This document shows positions 18,011 to 26,224 of a DNA stretch of 61,597 nt, piece after piece. The position numbers and the translations under genes were made by a program. Origin of the DNA: JAXHUH01 sp034211175 (GTDB lineage Bacteria; Actinomycetota; Acidimicrobiia; Acidimicrobiales; CAIXPF01); contig JAXHUH010000269.1 in NCBI GenBank assembly GCA_034211175.1, positions 1 through 61,597 on the forward strand, in the 5' to 3' direction. Position 1 is the first letter of the stretch; each line of letters opens with the position of its first letter. The notes beneath the pieces were generated by a model that was not told where the DNA came from, did no database searches, and was given only the letters and a program-made list of their open reading frames with translations.

Positions 18011-18838
18011 GTGAGCCACGGCGCGGGTTGGGCGCTCACCTGGGGCGTCGCCACGCACGTCGGCAACGTGCGCAAGAACAACGAGGACTCCGTGCTCGTC
18101 GTGCCGCCGGTGTTCGTCGTTGCCGACGGGATGGGCGGCCACGCCGCCGGCGAGGTCGCGAGCTCGCTGGCGGTCGAGCAGTTCCGGGACGTGCCGATGG
18201 CGTCGATCGGCGCGGCCGAGCTCGAGCGGCGGGTGCAGCTCGCGGACGCATCGATCCGCGCCGCCGCCGAGGAGCGGCCGGACCTGGCCGGCATGGGCAC
18301 GACGGTCGTGGTGCTCGCGTGCATCGACCGCGACGGGGGCTCGGGCACCGGGCCGGAGGTCGTGGTCGTCCACGTCGGCGACTCCCGTGCCTACCGCTGG
18401 CGCGGCGGCACGCTGGCCCGTCTGACCGCCGACCACTCGGTGGCCGGCGATCTCCTCCGGGCGGGCGAGTTGGCCGAGGACGAGGCCAGGTCCCACCCGG
18501 CCCGCCACGTCCTGACCCGTGCACTGGGGACCGGCCCGCCCTCGGCCGTCGAGCGGGCCGCGTTCCGGGCCGAGCCCGCCGACCGGTTCGTGCTGTGCTC
18601 GGACGGCCTCAACGACGAGCTCGACGACGCAGGGATCGCCGCGGTGCTCGGTGCCGGCGACGACGCAACCGCGGCCGCGGAGCGCCTCGTGGCCGCCGCC
18701 CTCGGCGCAGGTGGGCGGGACAACGTGTCGGTGATCGTGCTCGACGTGGTCCCGGCACCCGGTGGCGCCGGTGGCCCTGCCGGCGACATCTCCGCTGCGG
18801 ACACCGCACCGATGGAGCGGCCCGTGCCACCCCGCTGA
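18011..18838 (+). CDS. PP2C-family serine/threonine phosphatase
   Basis: A 275-residue metal-dependent protein phosphatase of the PPM/PP2C family (PstP type). All the metal-binding motifs can be read: NNEDSVL, VVADGMGGHAAGE, VVHVGDSRAYRW, LCSDGLND and GGRDNVSVIVLD. There is no membrane segment, so the enzyme is cytoplasmic, and it would remove phosphate from Ser/Thr-kinase targets. No kinase gene is nearby. The start is GTG 18011; GTG 17996 in frame is also possible, and neither has a strong ribosome site. The last 25 residues are Gly/Pro-rich. Confidence 0.93.
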   Translation: MSHGAGWALTWGVATHVGNVRKNNEDSVLVVPPVFVVADGMGGHAAGEVASSLAVEQFRDVPMASIGAAELERRVQLADASIRAAAEERPDLAGMGTTVVVLACIDRDGGSGTGPEVVVVHVGDSRAYRWRGGTLARLTADHSVAGDLLRAGELAEDEARSHPARHVLTRALGTGPPSAVERAAFRAEPADRFVLCSDGLNDELDDAGIAAVLGAGDDATAAAERLVAAALGAGGRDNVSVIVLDVVPAPGGAGGPAGDISAADTAPMERPVPPR

Positions 18839-19065
18839 GCGCACCGCGTCGGCCCGGCCGGAGGTCCCGTGTTGTGCCGCCCGGCCAGCCCGTTACAGTC
18901 GTCATGCAGGTGCCTGGCGGGACCGGAACGGTGAGGTGAGGGCGGCCCGGCGGGCTGCCGGCGACATGGCGGACAGGTGGGGGCCTTCAGCGATGGTGGG
19001 GATGACGTTCGCAGGCGGGCGCGCCCCGGCGCGCGCCGGGATCGAGCGCACGGGAGGCTGCTGAC

Positions 19066-19992
19066 GTGGCCCGACCGAGTCCTCCCGCTCCTCCGGCCCA
19101 TCGGCCGCCTCCTCCGCCGGCGCCACGCGATCGCGGACGTTCGGTGCTCGTGCCCGTGCTCCTGCTCGTCGCCGGCCTGGCGGCCGCGGCGTTCCCGCTC
19201 TACCTCGTGCTGGTCGCCGAGGAACCCCGCACCGACGTCCTCGACGCCTCGGCGGTCGCCCCGACCTCCACGTCGTCGGCGCCCTCGTCGAGCGCCGACG
19301 CGACGGTGACGACCGAGCCGCCGACCACGACCGAACCCCCGCTCCCCGAGCTCGTGCCGTGCTCGGGCAACCTCGTGATGATCGGCGACTCGTTGACCTC
19401 GGTGTCGGGGTCGAGCCTGGAGCTGGTGCGGGCGTTGATCGACGCCGGCTGCGACTACGACCTGGTGGGCAGCACCACCGACGCCTACGGCAACGCCATC
19501 CCGGTCGGCAGGCCGATGATCGCCCAGGGCGGGTTCAACAGCTGCGGGATCGACGGCGTGCTCTACCAGAAGCGCGCCACGCTCGAGCAGGACCCGCCCG
19601 ACCTCGCGCTGATCCGGGTCGGCCTCAACAACTTCTTCGTGCCCGGCTCGGCCGACGAGCGCAACCCCGACGTGTCCGACGAGCCGCTCGAGGCGTACAC
19701 GCGCTGCGTGACCCGCATGATCGCCCGCCTGCGCGACCTCAACCCGGACGTGACCGTCGTGCTGGCCAAGCCGCACAACGAGCTCGCGCTCGAGCTCGAC
19801 CCGGCCATCGACCGCCTCGGTCGTGACATCACCCGCGACAACAGCCCGGTGATCGTGACCAATCGCATCACGCGGGTCGACACCGACGGCTCCCTCGACG
19901 ACGGCGGCGACATCGTCCACCCGACGGCGGAGGGCGCCGCGTGGCTCGGCCTGCGCGAGTCGGGCTACCTCGTCCCCTACCTGCGCGACTGA
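19066..19992 (+). CDS. Membrane-anchored SGNH hydrolase
   Basis: A 308-residue protein with a Pro-rich cytoplasmic head, one membrane segment (residues 27-48) and a Thr/Ser/Pro-rich extracellular linker, followed by an SGNH hydrolase domain. The blocks are VMIGDSLTS (nucleophile), a Gly around QGGFNS, VGLNNFF (Asn) and GDIVHPTAEG (His). The start is GTG 19066, with GGGAGG eight bases upstream. It is more distant from the two SGNH lipoproteins of this window than they are from each other. The substrate is unknown; acylated cell-surface sugars are a common target in the superfamily. Confidence 0.85.
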   Translation: MARPSPPAPPAHRPPPPPAPRDRGRSVLVPVLLLVAGLAAAAFPLYLVLVAEEPRTDVLDASAVAPTSTSSAPSSSADATVTTEPPTTTEPPLPELVPCSGNLVMIGDSLTSVSGSSLELVRALIDAGCDYDLVGSTTDAYGNAIPVGRPMIAQGGFNSCGIDGVLYQKRATLEQDPPDLALIRVGLNNFFVPGSADERNPDVSDEPLEAYTRCVTRMIARLRDLNPDVTVVLAKPHNELALELDPAIDRLGRDITRDNSPVIVTNRITRVDTDGSLDDGGDIVHPTAEGAAWLGLRESGYLVPYLRD

Positions 19993-20140
19993 TCCCGCAC
20001 GGCCCGCCGGCCCGCCCGTGAGCTGGGTCGCGTCCCGCCCGTCGCTCTACGGTGCTCGTCGGGACGTGGACGAGGGGGGCCCAGGTGTCGAGACGCCGTG
20101 GCCCGGACGCAAGGTCCGGGCGAACGAGGGGGACGGGACG

Positions 20141-21310
20141 ATGAGCGGCGCGGGACGCGCCCGGATCGCCGGGGTGTGCGAGCACCCCGGTCGGCACCTG
20201 CCCGACCTGACCGTGCCGCAGATCCACGCCGACGTCGCGGCCGGCGCGCTGGCCGACGCCGGGCTGACCTTCGACGACGTCGACGCCTACTTCTGCGCCG
20301 GTGACGCCCCCGGGTTCGGCGGCCTGTCGATGGCGGAGTACCTCGGGCTCGACTGCCGCCACATCGACTCCACCGAGACCGGCGGGTCGTCGTACCTCTA
20401 CCACGTGGCCCACGCGGCCGACGCGATCGCCGCCGGCCACGTGAAGGTGGCGCTGATCACCCTGGCCGGCAAGCCCCGGACCGGCGGTGCGGCGCCCGGC
20501 GGGAGCGGCCGGTTCGTCACCGCGCCCGAGGGGCCGTTCGAGACCGCGTTCGGCACGACCGTGGTCGCCAACTACGCGCTCGCGGCCCGCCGCCACATGC
20601 ACGAGTTCGGTACGACGTCGGAGCAGCTGGCCGAGATCAAGGTCGCGGCGTCGACCCACGCGCAGCACAACCCGAACGCGTTCCTGCGCGACGTCGTGAC
20701 CGTCGAGGAGGTGCTGGAGTCGCCGATGATCGCGGACCCGCTCCACCGCCTCGACTGCTGCGTGATCACCGACGGCGGGGGAGCGCTGGTCGTCGTCGCC
20801 CCGGAGGTCGCCCGCGACCTGGAGCGCGCGACCGCCACGGTGCTCGGGTCGGGGACGGCGGTGAAGCACACCGACGCCGGCCGCATCGACCTGACCCACA
20901 CCGGAGCGGTGCGGTCGGGCCCGGCGGCGTTCGCCGAGGCCGGGGTGACGCCGGGCGACATCGACTACGCGTCGATCTACGACAGCTTCACGATCACGGT
21001 GCTCCAGACGATCGAGGACCTCGGCTTCTGCGAGAAGGGCAAGGGTGGCGCGTTCGTCGCCGACGGGGCGCTCCGGGCGCCGCACGGCCGCCTGCCGTTC
21101 AACACCGACGGCGGTGGGCTGTGCAACAACCACCCCGCCAACCGGGGCGGGATGACCAAGGTGATCGAGGCGGTGCGCCAGATCCGGGGTGAGGCCCACC
21201 CGGCGGTCCAGGTGCCCGACTGCGAGCTCGCCCTCGCCCACGGGACGGGCGGCAGCCTGTCGACCCGCATGGGCAGCGCGACGCTGATCCTCGGACGGGA
21301 GGACGCATGA
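20141..21310 (+). CDS. Thiolase-like protein (acetyl-CoA acetyltransferase type)
   Basis: A 389-residue thiolase-superfamily protein. The fold is evident from PQIHADVAAGALADAGL, the central block with STETGGSSYL where classical thiolases have the nucleophilic Cys, and the C-terminal NTDGGGLCNNHPA and ALAHGTGGSLSTR blocks. The nucleophile position appears to be Ser or Gly, not Cys, as in sterol-carrier-type or lipid-transfer thiolases, which often act as non-catalytic or aldolase partners. The start is ATG 20141 with GGGGGA upstream. The stop overlaps the next gene (ATGA), a DUF35 OB-fold protein; such pairs form complexes acting on acyl-CoA in steroid or fatty-acid degradation. Confidence 0.87.
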   Translation: MSGAGRARIAGVCEHPGRHLPDLTVPQIHADVAAGALADAGLTFDDVDAYFCAGDAPGFGGLSMAEYLGLDCRHIDSTETGGSSYLYHVAHAADAIAAGHVKVALITLAGKPRTGGAAPGGSGRFVTAPEGPFETAFGTTVVANYALAARRHMHEFGTTSEQLAEIKVAASTHAQHNPNAFLRDVVTVEEVLESPMIADPLHRLDCCVITDGGGALVVVAPEVARDLERATATVLGSGTAVKHTDAGRIDLTHTGAVRSGPAAFAEAGVTPGDIDYASIYDSFTITVLQTIEDLGFCEKGKGGAFVADGALRAPHGRLPFNTDGGGLCNNHPANRGGMTKVIEAVRQIRGEAHPAVQVPDCELALAHGTGGSLSTRMGSATLILGREDA

Positions 21311-21723
21311 GCAGCGGACTACCGGTGGCGAAGGTCCACGCCACCCCCGAGACCCAGCCGTACTGGGACGGCCTCGCCGAGGACCGCCTCGTGCTGCCCC
21401 GCTGCGACAGCTGCGGGTTCGTGATCTGGTACCCACGCCCGCTGTGCCCGTCGTGCCACTCGAGCGGGGTGTCGTGGTTCGAGGCGTCGGGCCGCGGCCG
21501 GATCTACAGCTTCACCATCGTGCGCAAGGGCCAGGGCCGGTGGCGGGAGTGCTCGCCGTACGTGCTCGCCTACGTCGAGCTCGACGAGGGCCCCCGGGTG
21601 CTGACCAACGTCGTGACCGACGACGTCGACTCGCTCGCCGTCGACGACGTGGTGACGCTCTCGGTCGACCACCGCGACGACGCCGACGAACCCGCCCTCA
21701 CCATGCGCTTCACCCCGACCTGA
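21307..21723 (+). CDS. DUF35 OB-fold protein, thiolase partner
   Basis: A 138-residue protein with an N-terminal helix (PETQPYWDGLAEDRL), a zinc ribbon (CDSCGF then CPSCHSSG) and a C-terminal OB fold starting at GRGRIYSFTIV. This is the DUF35/ChsH2 type, which binds acyl-CoA and joins a thiolase-like or hydratase partner. The ATG overlaps the stop of the thiolase-like gene, so the complex partner is almost certainly that protein. The four zinc cysteines are intact. Confidence 0.92.
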   Translation: MSSGLPVAKVHATPETQPYWDGLAEDRLVLPRCDSCGFVIWYPRPLCPSCHSSGVSWFEASGRGRIYSFTIVRKGQGRWRECSPYVLAYVELDEGPRVLTNVVTDDVDSLAVDDVVTLSVDHRDDADEPALTMRFTPT

Positions 21724-21735
21724 CCACCCCACCCA

Positions 21736-21859
21736 CCCCGAACTGGCCTACGGGACTGACGTCCACGGCGCAGATCGGTAGACCAGAACGGGTTGCATCC
21801 GGAACTGGCGTGGTCCCTGCTCTGCGCGCCGTCGTTTCTTCCCGCCAGAACGGGTTTGG
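21736..21859. repeat. Intergenic palindromic repeats, two units
   Basis: Unit 1 (21736-21792) has arms CCCCGAACTGGCCTAC and GTAGACCAGAACGGG. Unit 2 (21799-21859) has arms CCGGAACTGGCG and CGCCAGAACGGG. The arm sequences match, in inverted orientation, the repeats at 25026-25178. Each unit can fold into a hairpin. The pair lies between the convergent DUF35 and SGNH genes. Confidence 0.8.
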
Positions 21860-21888
21860 AGTGGTCGGCGGGTTCGGACGTTCCGCGG

Positions 21889-22809
21889 TCAGGCGAGCTG
21901 GTCGAGGATGGGGGTGAGGGTGTCGAACCAGACCTCGGCGATCTTCTCCGCGCCCTGAGGGGAGGGGTGGAGGCCGTCGCCGATGACGTCGCTGTCGGGG
22001 GCGCCCGGGTCCTCGGACCAGGACTCGTCGAGCTCGGTGCGGATCGGTGCGGAGAAGATGTCGTCGTCGGGGTCGGCGGCGCCGAGGTCGGCCGCGGCCT
22101 GGTTGAGGTCGGCGAACGCCTCCGCGCCCTCGGCGAGGGCCGGGTTGTTCATGTCGACCAGGAAGCCGATCGGTGGATAGGAGCCGACCACGATCGTCGA
22201 GTCGGGGGCGAGTGCCGCGATCTGGTCGACAAGGTCGCCGAGCTTGCCGGCGGCGTCGGCCGGGTCGACCGGGCGGTAGTAGCCGGTCTCGGTCGGCTCG
22301 GGCTCGGGGAGCATGTCGTTGACCCCGGCCATCAGCAGGATCACGTCCGGCGGGGTGGCCAGCCACTCCTCGACATGGGCGCTGAGGTTGGCCGGGCTCG
22401 GCTGGCAGCCGTCGCACAGGGCGGACTCGTCAGGCCCGATCGTGAACCCGCCGTGGCCCTCGTGGTCGGGGTCGGGGTCGTCGGCCAGGTCGCCGACGGC
22501 CGGGCTCGACTGGGAGCCGACCATGTCGACGTCGTAGCCGGCCTCGGTGAGCATGGCGTGGAGGTACCCGCGGTAGCTCTGGGGCTGGGTCGCGACCTCG
22601 GCGTCGTCGCCGGCGGTGAGCGAGTCGCCGAGCGGCATGATGGTGATCGGCCCGGTGCTCGCCTCCGCCGCCGTGGTGGTCACCGCGGCCGTGGTCGTCG
22701 GCGCCGCCGAGGTGGTGGTCGGGTCGGCCGCACTGTCGGAGGAGCCGCACGCGGTGGCGACGGCGGCCGAGGCCAGGAGGCCGACGGTGATGGCTCGAAC
22801 GGTCCGCAT
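21889..22809 (-). CDS. SGNH/GDSL hydrolase lipoprotein, paralogue
   Basis: A 306-residue exported hydrolase, clearly a duplicate of the one at 7738-8604: both have a lipoprotein signal (here VATACG), a Thr/Ala linker, MPLGDSLT, SYRGnLHAMLTEAGYDVD, GHGGFTIGPDE, EEWLATPPDVILL and LHPSPnGAEK. The catalytic Ser, Gly, Asn (GVNDML) and His are all present. A short Cys pair (LCDGC) found here is missing from the paralogue. The substrate is unknown. The upstream intergenic region is long and the gene seems to be transcribed alone. Confidence 0.88.
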   Translation of the reverse strand: MRTVRAITVGLLASAAVATACGSSDSAADPTTTSAAPTTTAAVTTTAAEASTGPITIMPLGDSLTAGDDAEVATQPQSYRGYLHAMLTEAGYDVDMVGSQSSPAVGDLADDPDPDHEGHGGFTIGPDESALCDGCQPSPANLSAHVEEWLATPPDVILLMAGVNDMLPEPEPTETGYYRPVDPADAAGKLGDLVDQIAALAPDSTIVVGSYPPIGFLVDMNNPALAEGAEAFADLNQAAADLGAADPDDDIFSAPIRTELDESWSEDPGAPDSDVIGDGLHPSPQGAEKIAEVWFDTLTPILDQLA

Positions 22810-23173
22810 GGCATCGCCTCGTTGGCCGGGGGCGGGCGGTGGCTCCCGGTTGCCGCGCCGCGGTGTCGCGGCGCGGGTGGTGGACGAGCGTTCGTCGGTC
22901 GACCGATCCGCCCGATCGGTGCGACCCCTGGTCAGGGTAGGGACGCGCCGGCCGTGTCGTGCGCTGATCGGCGGTAGCCCTCACCTGGTGCCCGGTTCGG
23001 GACGGATTGCTGGAGGACGGCACCGTCGGTGCCGAAATGGGTGGCGGGTGCGCCTACGATCGGTGCTGCCCGGTCGGGGGTTCGAGTCGCGCCCGGGCGA
23101 CGGGCGCGTTTCGCACGTGCGGCCGGGGTGGCGCGGGAACGTCCACCTCCTCGCGCTGGTTGGAGACTGACGG
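22810..23173. other. Divergent intergenic region before SIS gene
   Basis: It lies between the SGNH gene (minus) and the SIS gene (plus). No gene, RNA or clear operator was seen. A string resembling a tRNA T-loop (GGTTCGAGTCG, about 23080-23090) was examined and rejected because no stem forms around it. Confidence 0.4.
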
Positions 23174-24190
23174 ATGATCCTCGACGAGTTCACGGCTGAC
23201 ATCGAGCAACGGCCCGCGTACCTGCGCGAGCTGGCGGGCCGCCTCGTGGACGAGCAGCCGTGGTCGGTCCTCCGTCCCCACGAGGTGCGCCGCATCCAGC
23301 TCATCGGGATGGGCAGCTCGCGGTTCGCGGCCCGGGTCGGCGCCTGGCGCCTCCGGCGGGCCGGCGTGCACGCCGTGGCCGAGTACGCCTCCGACCCCGG
23401 CCTCGCCGGCGGTCAGGGCACGCTGGTCGTGGCCATCTCCGCCACCGGGAAGTCGGCCGAGACGATCGCCGCGGCCCACCGGGCCAAGGCGGCCGGGTCG
23501 ACGGTCGTGGCGCTGACCGACGACCCGACCTCACCGCTCGCGGAGCTCGCCGGCCGCCACGTGCTGCTCGGGGCCGGGGAGGAGCGCAGCGGGATCGTCT
23601 GTCGGACCTACACCCACACGCTGGCGCTGCTGCTGTCGCTGGAGCGTCACCTCGAGGGTGGCTCCGACATCGAGCTCGACGTCGCCGGCATCGTGAAGCG
23701 GTCGGCCATCGCGGTCGAGGACCTGCTCGAGCGGCGCGACCACTGGATCGACTGGGTCGGCGACCGCCTCGACAGCACCGACGGCCTGTTCGTCACCGCG
23801 CCGGTGGCCCGCATCTCCTCGGCGGAGCAGAGCGCGCTCATGGTGCGCCTCGTGCCCCGGCGCCTGGCGGTGGCGTGCGAGACGGGCGACTGGAGCCACG
23901 TCGACGTCTACCTGACCAAGACCCGCGACTACCGCATGCTCCTCTACCCCGGGTCCCGGTGGGAGCCCGAGCTGCTGCGGTGGACGGCCGAGCGCCGGAC
24001 GAAGGTCGTCGCCGTCGGCAACGCGCCGGCGGGGGTGGAGGCGCTCCGCTACGCCGGGGACCACGACCCGCTGGTCGCGGTGCTCGCCGAGACGACCGTC
24101 GCCGAGATCGTGGCCGACCTGTGGCGGCCGCAGCTGCGCCGCCCCCGCTCCGACGAGGCGTGGGGCGTCGCCGCCGACCCGATCCGCTGA
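23174..24190 (+). CDS. SIS-domain sugar-phosphate isomerase-like protein
   Basis: A 338-residue protein with two SIS domains, the arrangement of the isomerase half of GlmS and of AgaS/FrlB-type enzymes. The first domain has IGMGSSRFAAR and ISATGKSAETIAA, the phosphosugar-binding loop; the second is weaker (TAPVARISSAEQSALM). There is no glutaminase domain. It probably acts on a phosphorylated amino sugar; the substrate cannot be named. ATG 23174 has GGAG at a good distance. It is followed, after 69 bases, by an alpha/beta hydrolase gene in the same direction. Confidence 0.82.
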   Translation: MILDEFTADIEQRPAYLRELAGRLVDEQPWSVLRPHEVRRIQLIGMGSSRFAARVGAWRLRRAGVHAVAEYASDPGLAGGQGTLVVAISATGKSAETIAAAHRAKAAGSTVVALTDDPTSPLAELAGRHVLLGAGEERSGIVCRTYTHTLALLLSLERHLEGGSDIELDVAGIVKRSAIAVEDLLERRDHWIDWVGDRLDSTDGLFVTAPVARISSAEQSALMVRLVPRRLAVACETGDWSHVDVYLTKTRDYRMLLYPGSRWEPELLRWTAERRTKVVAVGNAPAGVEALRYAGDHDPLVAVLAETTVAEIVADLWRPQLRRPRSDEAWGVAADPIR

Positions 24191-24259
24191 GCCGACCGAC
24201 ACCCGAGCGCCCGGGACGAGCCTTCCCGGTCGCCGGTCGCCGGTCGTAGGTTCCCGGGC

Positions 24260-25018
24260 GTGAGCGCCGACGACCACGCACCGCCGACCCCGGTCAGCCT
24301 CCCCGTCCTCCGCTGGGGACCGCCCGGCGGGCCCCGGGCCCTACTCGTCCACGGACTGACCAGCTCGGGCGCGACCTGGTGGCGGATCGCGTCCCGGCTC
24401 GCCGATGTGGGCTGGTCGGTCGTCGCACCCGACCTGCGGGGCCACGGCAGCGCACCGTCGGCCGAGCGGTACCGGTTCGTCGACCACGCCGCCGACCTCG
24501 CCGAGCTCGACGACGGCCCGTGGGACCTGGTGATCGGCCACAGCCTGGCCGGCCCGATCCTGGCGACCTGGTGTCGTGACCGGCCGGCGATCGGACGCCT
24601 GGTGCTGCTGGACCCGGTGTTCGAGCTCGCGGACGACGCCTTCGAGGGCGTCGTCGCCGATCAGCTGGGCGAGCTCGACGCCCTCGATCCGACGGCATTG
24701 GCCGCCGCCCACCCGGCGTGGCACCCCGAGGACGTTCGCCTGAAGATCGCCGCCGCCCGCTCGACCGGTGCCCATGTCGTCGAGCGGTGCCTGCGTGACA
24801 ACGCCCCGTGGCACCACCTCGACCTGCTCGCCGGCTTGACGATGCCGACGACGGTCCTCGCCGCCGACCCCGGCGTGGGCGCCATGTTCCCGCTCGACCA
24901 CGCCGCGTCGATGGACGAGGTCGCCACGTTCCGCGCCCGGGTCGTGACCGGCGCCGGCCACAGCATCCAGCGCGACGACCCCGACGCGGTCGTGGCCGCC
25001 GCCCTCGCCACGACCTGA
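24260..25018 (+). CDS. Alpha/beta-fold hydrolase
   Basis: A 252-residue hydrolase. The oxyanion HG motif is LLVHGLTSSG, the nucleophile elbow is GHSLAG (Ser near residue 95), the acid is probably the Asp in VLAADPGVG, and the His is in GAGHSIQRDD near the C-terminus. It is cytoplasmic, with no signal peptide. The substrate is unknown; the overall length and motif order resemble small esterases and C-C bond hydrolases. GTG 24260 has no strong ribosome site. A pair of palindromic repeats follows the stop codon directly. Confidence 0.85.
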   Translation: MSADDHAPPTPVSLPVLRWGPPGGPRALLVHGLTSSGATWWRIASRLADVGWSVVAPDLRGHGSAPSAERYRFVDHAADLAELDDGPWDLVIGHSLAGPILATWCRDRPAIGRLVLLDPVFELADDAFEGVVADQLGELDALDPTALAAAHPAWHPEDVRLKIAAARSTGAHVVERCLRDNAPWHHLDLLAGLTMPTTVLAADPGVGAMFPLDHAASMDEVATFRARVVTGAGHSIQRDDPDAVVAAALATT

Positions 25019-25021
25019 CCC

Positions 25022-25178
25022 CACACCCGTTCTGGTCTACGTCGGCGGCCGCCAATGGCCTGGTCGTGGTGAGGCGCGTGTAGACCAGTTCAGGGTGGGG
25101 TCGTGTTCTGGTCTACGTGAGCGGCCGCGAAGACCCTGGTCGGTGGCCGGGTCGTGTCTACCAGTTCGGGGTGGGTGG
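25022..25178. repeat. Intergenic palindromic repeats, two units
   Basis: Two tandem units of about 80 bases. Each begins with GTTCTGGTCTACGT (at 25029 and 25105), then has GCGGCCGC, and ends with ACCAGTTC followed by a GGGTGGG-type tail (at about 25080-25100 and 25156-25178). The outer arms pair with each other inside each unit. The same arms occur inverted at 21736-21859. The arrangement is REP/BIME-like and lies between two genes in the same direction. Confidence 0.85.
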
Positions 25179-25191
25179 CTAGGTTGCGGCC

Positions 25192-26115
25192 ATGAGTGGG
25201 CCGGTGGCGAGCGACGACACGATCGAGTCGGACGGTTCGCCGCCGGGCGACGAGCCCGAGGTCGCCGAGGCCCGCGAGGGTGAGGTCGGCGGGCTGCCGA
25301 TCCTGCGGGCGCTGCCTCGTCGGGGGCGGCGCACCGTCGGGCCGTGGTGCTTCGTCGACGTGCTCGGTCCGGCGTTCGCGTCGGAGCACCCGATGCTCGT
25401 GGGCCCCCATCCCCACACCGGGCTGGCCACCGTCACCTGGCTCGTCGAGGGCGAGGTCGTCCACCGCGACAGCCTCGGTGTCGAGCAGCTCATCCGGCCC
25501 GGGCAGGTCAACCTCATGACCGCGGGCCGCGGTGTCGCCCACGCCGAGGAGTCGCCCTCGGCGGTCCGCTCGGGCCGCCTGTTCGGCGTGCAGCTGTGGT
25601 TCGCGCTCCCCGACGAGACGAGGACCGGCCCCGCCGACTTCGAGCACCACGGCGAGCTGCCCAGGGTGACGACCGGTGGCCTCGAGGTCGCGCTCCTGGT
25701 CGGCTCGCTCGACGGTGTGACCTCGCCGGTACGGGCCGACGCCCCGGCGATCGGCGCCGAGATCACCGTGGGCGGCGGCACGGGCGTGGTCGAGCTCGAC
25801 CCGACCTTCGAGCACCTGGTGGTGGTCCTCGACGGCGGGGTGGGCGTCGAAGGTGTCGACCTGTCGAAGGGCGGCTCCGTCCGGCTCGCACCCGGTCGTC
25901 ACGAGCTCGTGCTCTCGGGCGCGCCCTCGGGGCGGGCGCTGCTGCTCGGCGGCGTGGTGCGCACCGACCCGATCGTCATGTGGTGGAACTTCGTCGCCCG
26001 CACCCGCGACGAGATCGACGAGGCGATGGCCGAGTGGGCGGCCCGTGGTGAGCGCTTCGGCGACGTCACCACGTCGCTCGCCAGGATCGACGCGCCCCCG
26101 CCGCCCTGGCGGTGA
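25192..26115 (+). CDS. Pirin-family bicupin protein
   Basis: A 307-residue protein with two cupin domains. The N-terminal metal site is visible as HPHTGLATVTW, then VVHRDSLG and RGVAHAEES, giving the three His and a Glu expected in pirins. Bacterial pirins are iron proteins, some with quercetin dioxygenase activity and others acting as regulators. The first 35 residues form an acidic extension not usual for the family. A second pirin gene follows after 109 bases. Which of the two is catalytic cannot be read from sequence. Confidence 0.9.
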   Translation: MSGPVASDDTIESDGSPPGDEPEVAEAREGEVGGLPILRALPRRGRRTVGPWCFVDVLGPAFASEHPMLVGPHPHTGLATVTWLVEGEVVHRDSLGVEQLIRPGQVNLMTAGRGVAHAEESPSAVRSGRLFGVQLWFALPDETRTGPADFEHHGELPRVTTGGLEVALLVGSLDGVTSPVRADAPAIGAEITVGGGTGVVELDPTFEHLVVVLDGGVGVEGVDLSKGGSVRLAPGRHELVLSGAPSGRALLLGGVVRTDPIVMWWNFVARTRDEIDEAMAEWAARGERFGDVTTSLARIDAPPPPWR

Positions 26116-26159
26116 CACGCCCGGCCCCGGACCCGGGGAATGCGGCAATCCCGTGTATT

Positions 26160-26173
26160 GTTGCAACTGCAAC
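26160..26173. promoter_or_regulatory. Candidate MarR-type operator before pirin 2
   Basis: The exact inverted repeat GTTGCA-AC-TGCAAC sits in the only AT-rich patch of the gap, 52 bases before the second pirin gene. TTGCAA half-sites of this form are typical of MarR-family repressors, but no such gene is in the window. A stem-loop with arms AAGGGCC and GGCCCTT lies between it and the start codon. Confidence 0.55.
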
Positions 26174-26224
26174 GAAGGGCCTGACCGGAAGGACGATGTT
26201 CTCGGGCCCTTGGATGGGAGCGAC

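Noticed and set aside
23076..23106. String GGGGGTTCGAGTC resembling a tRNA T-loop
   Set aside because: The flanks do not form a T-arm stem and no anticodon or acceptor stem was found on either strand.
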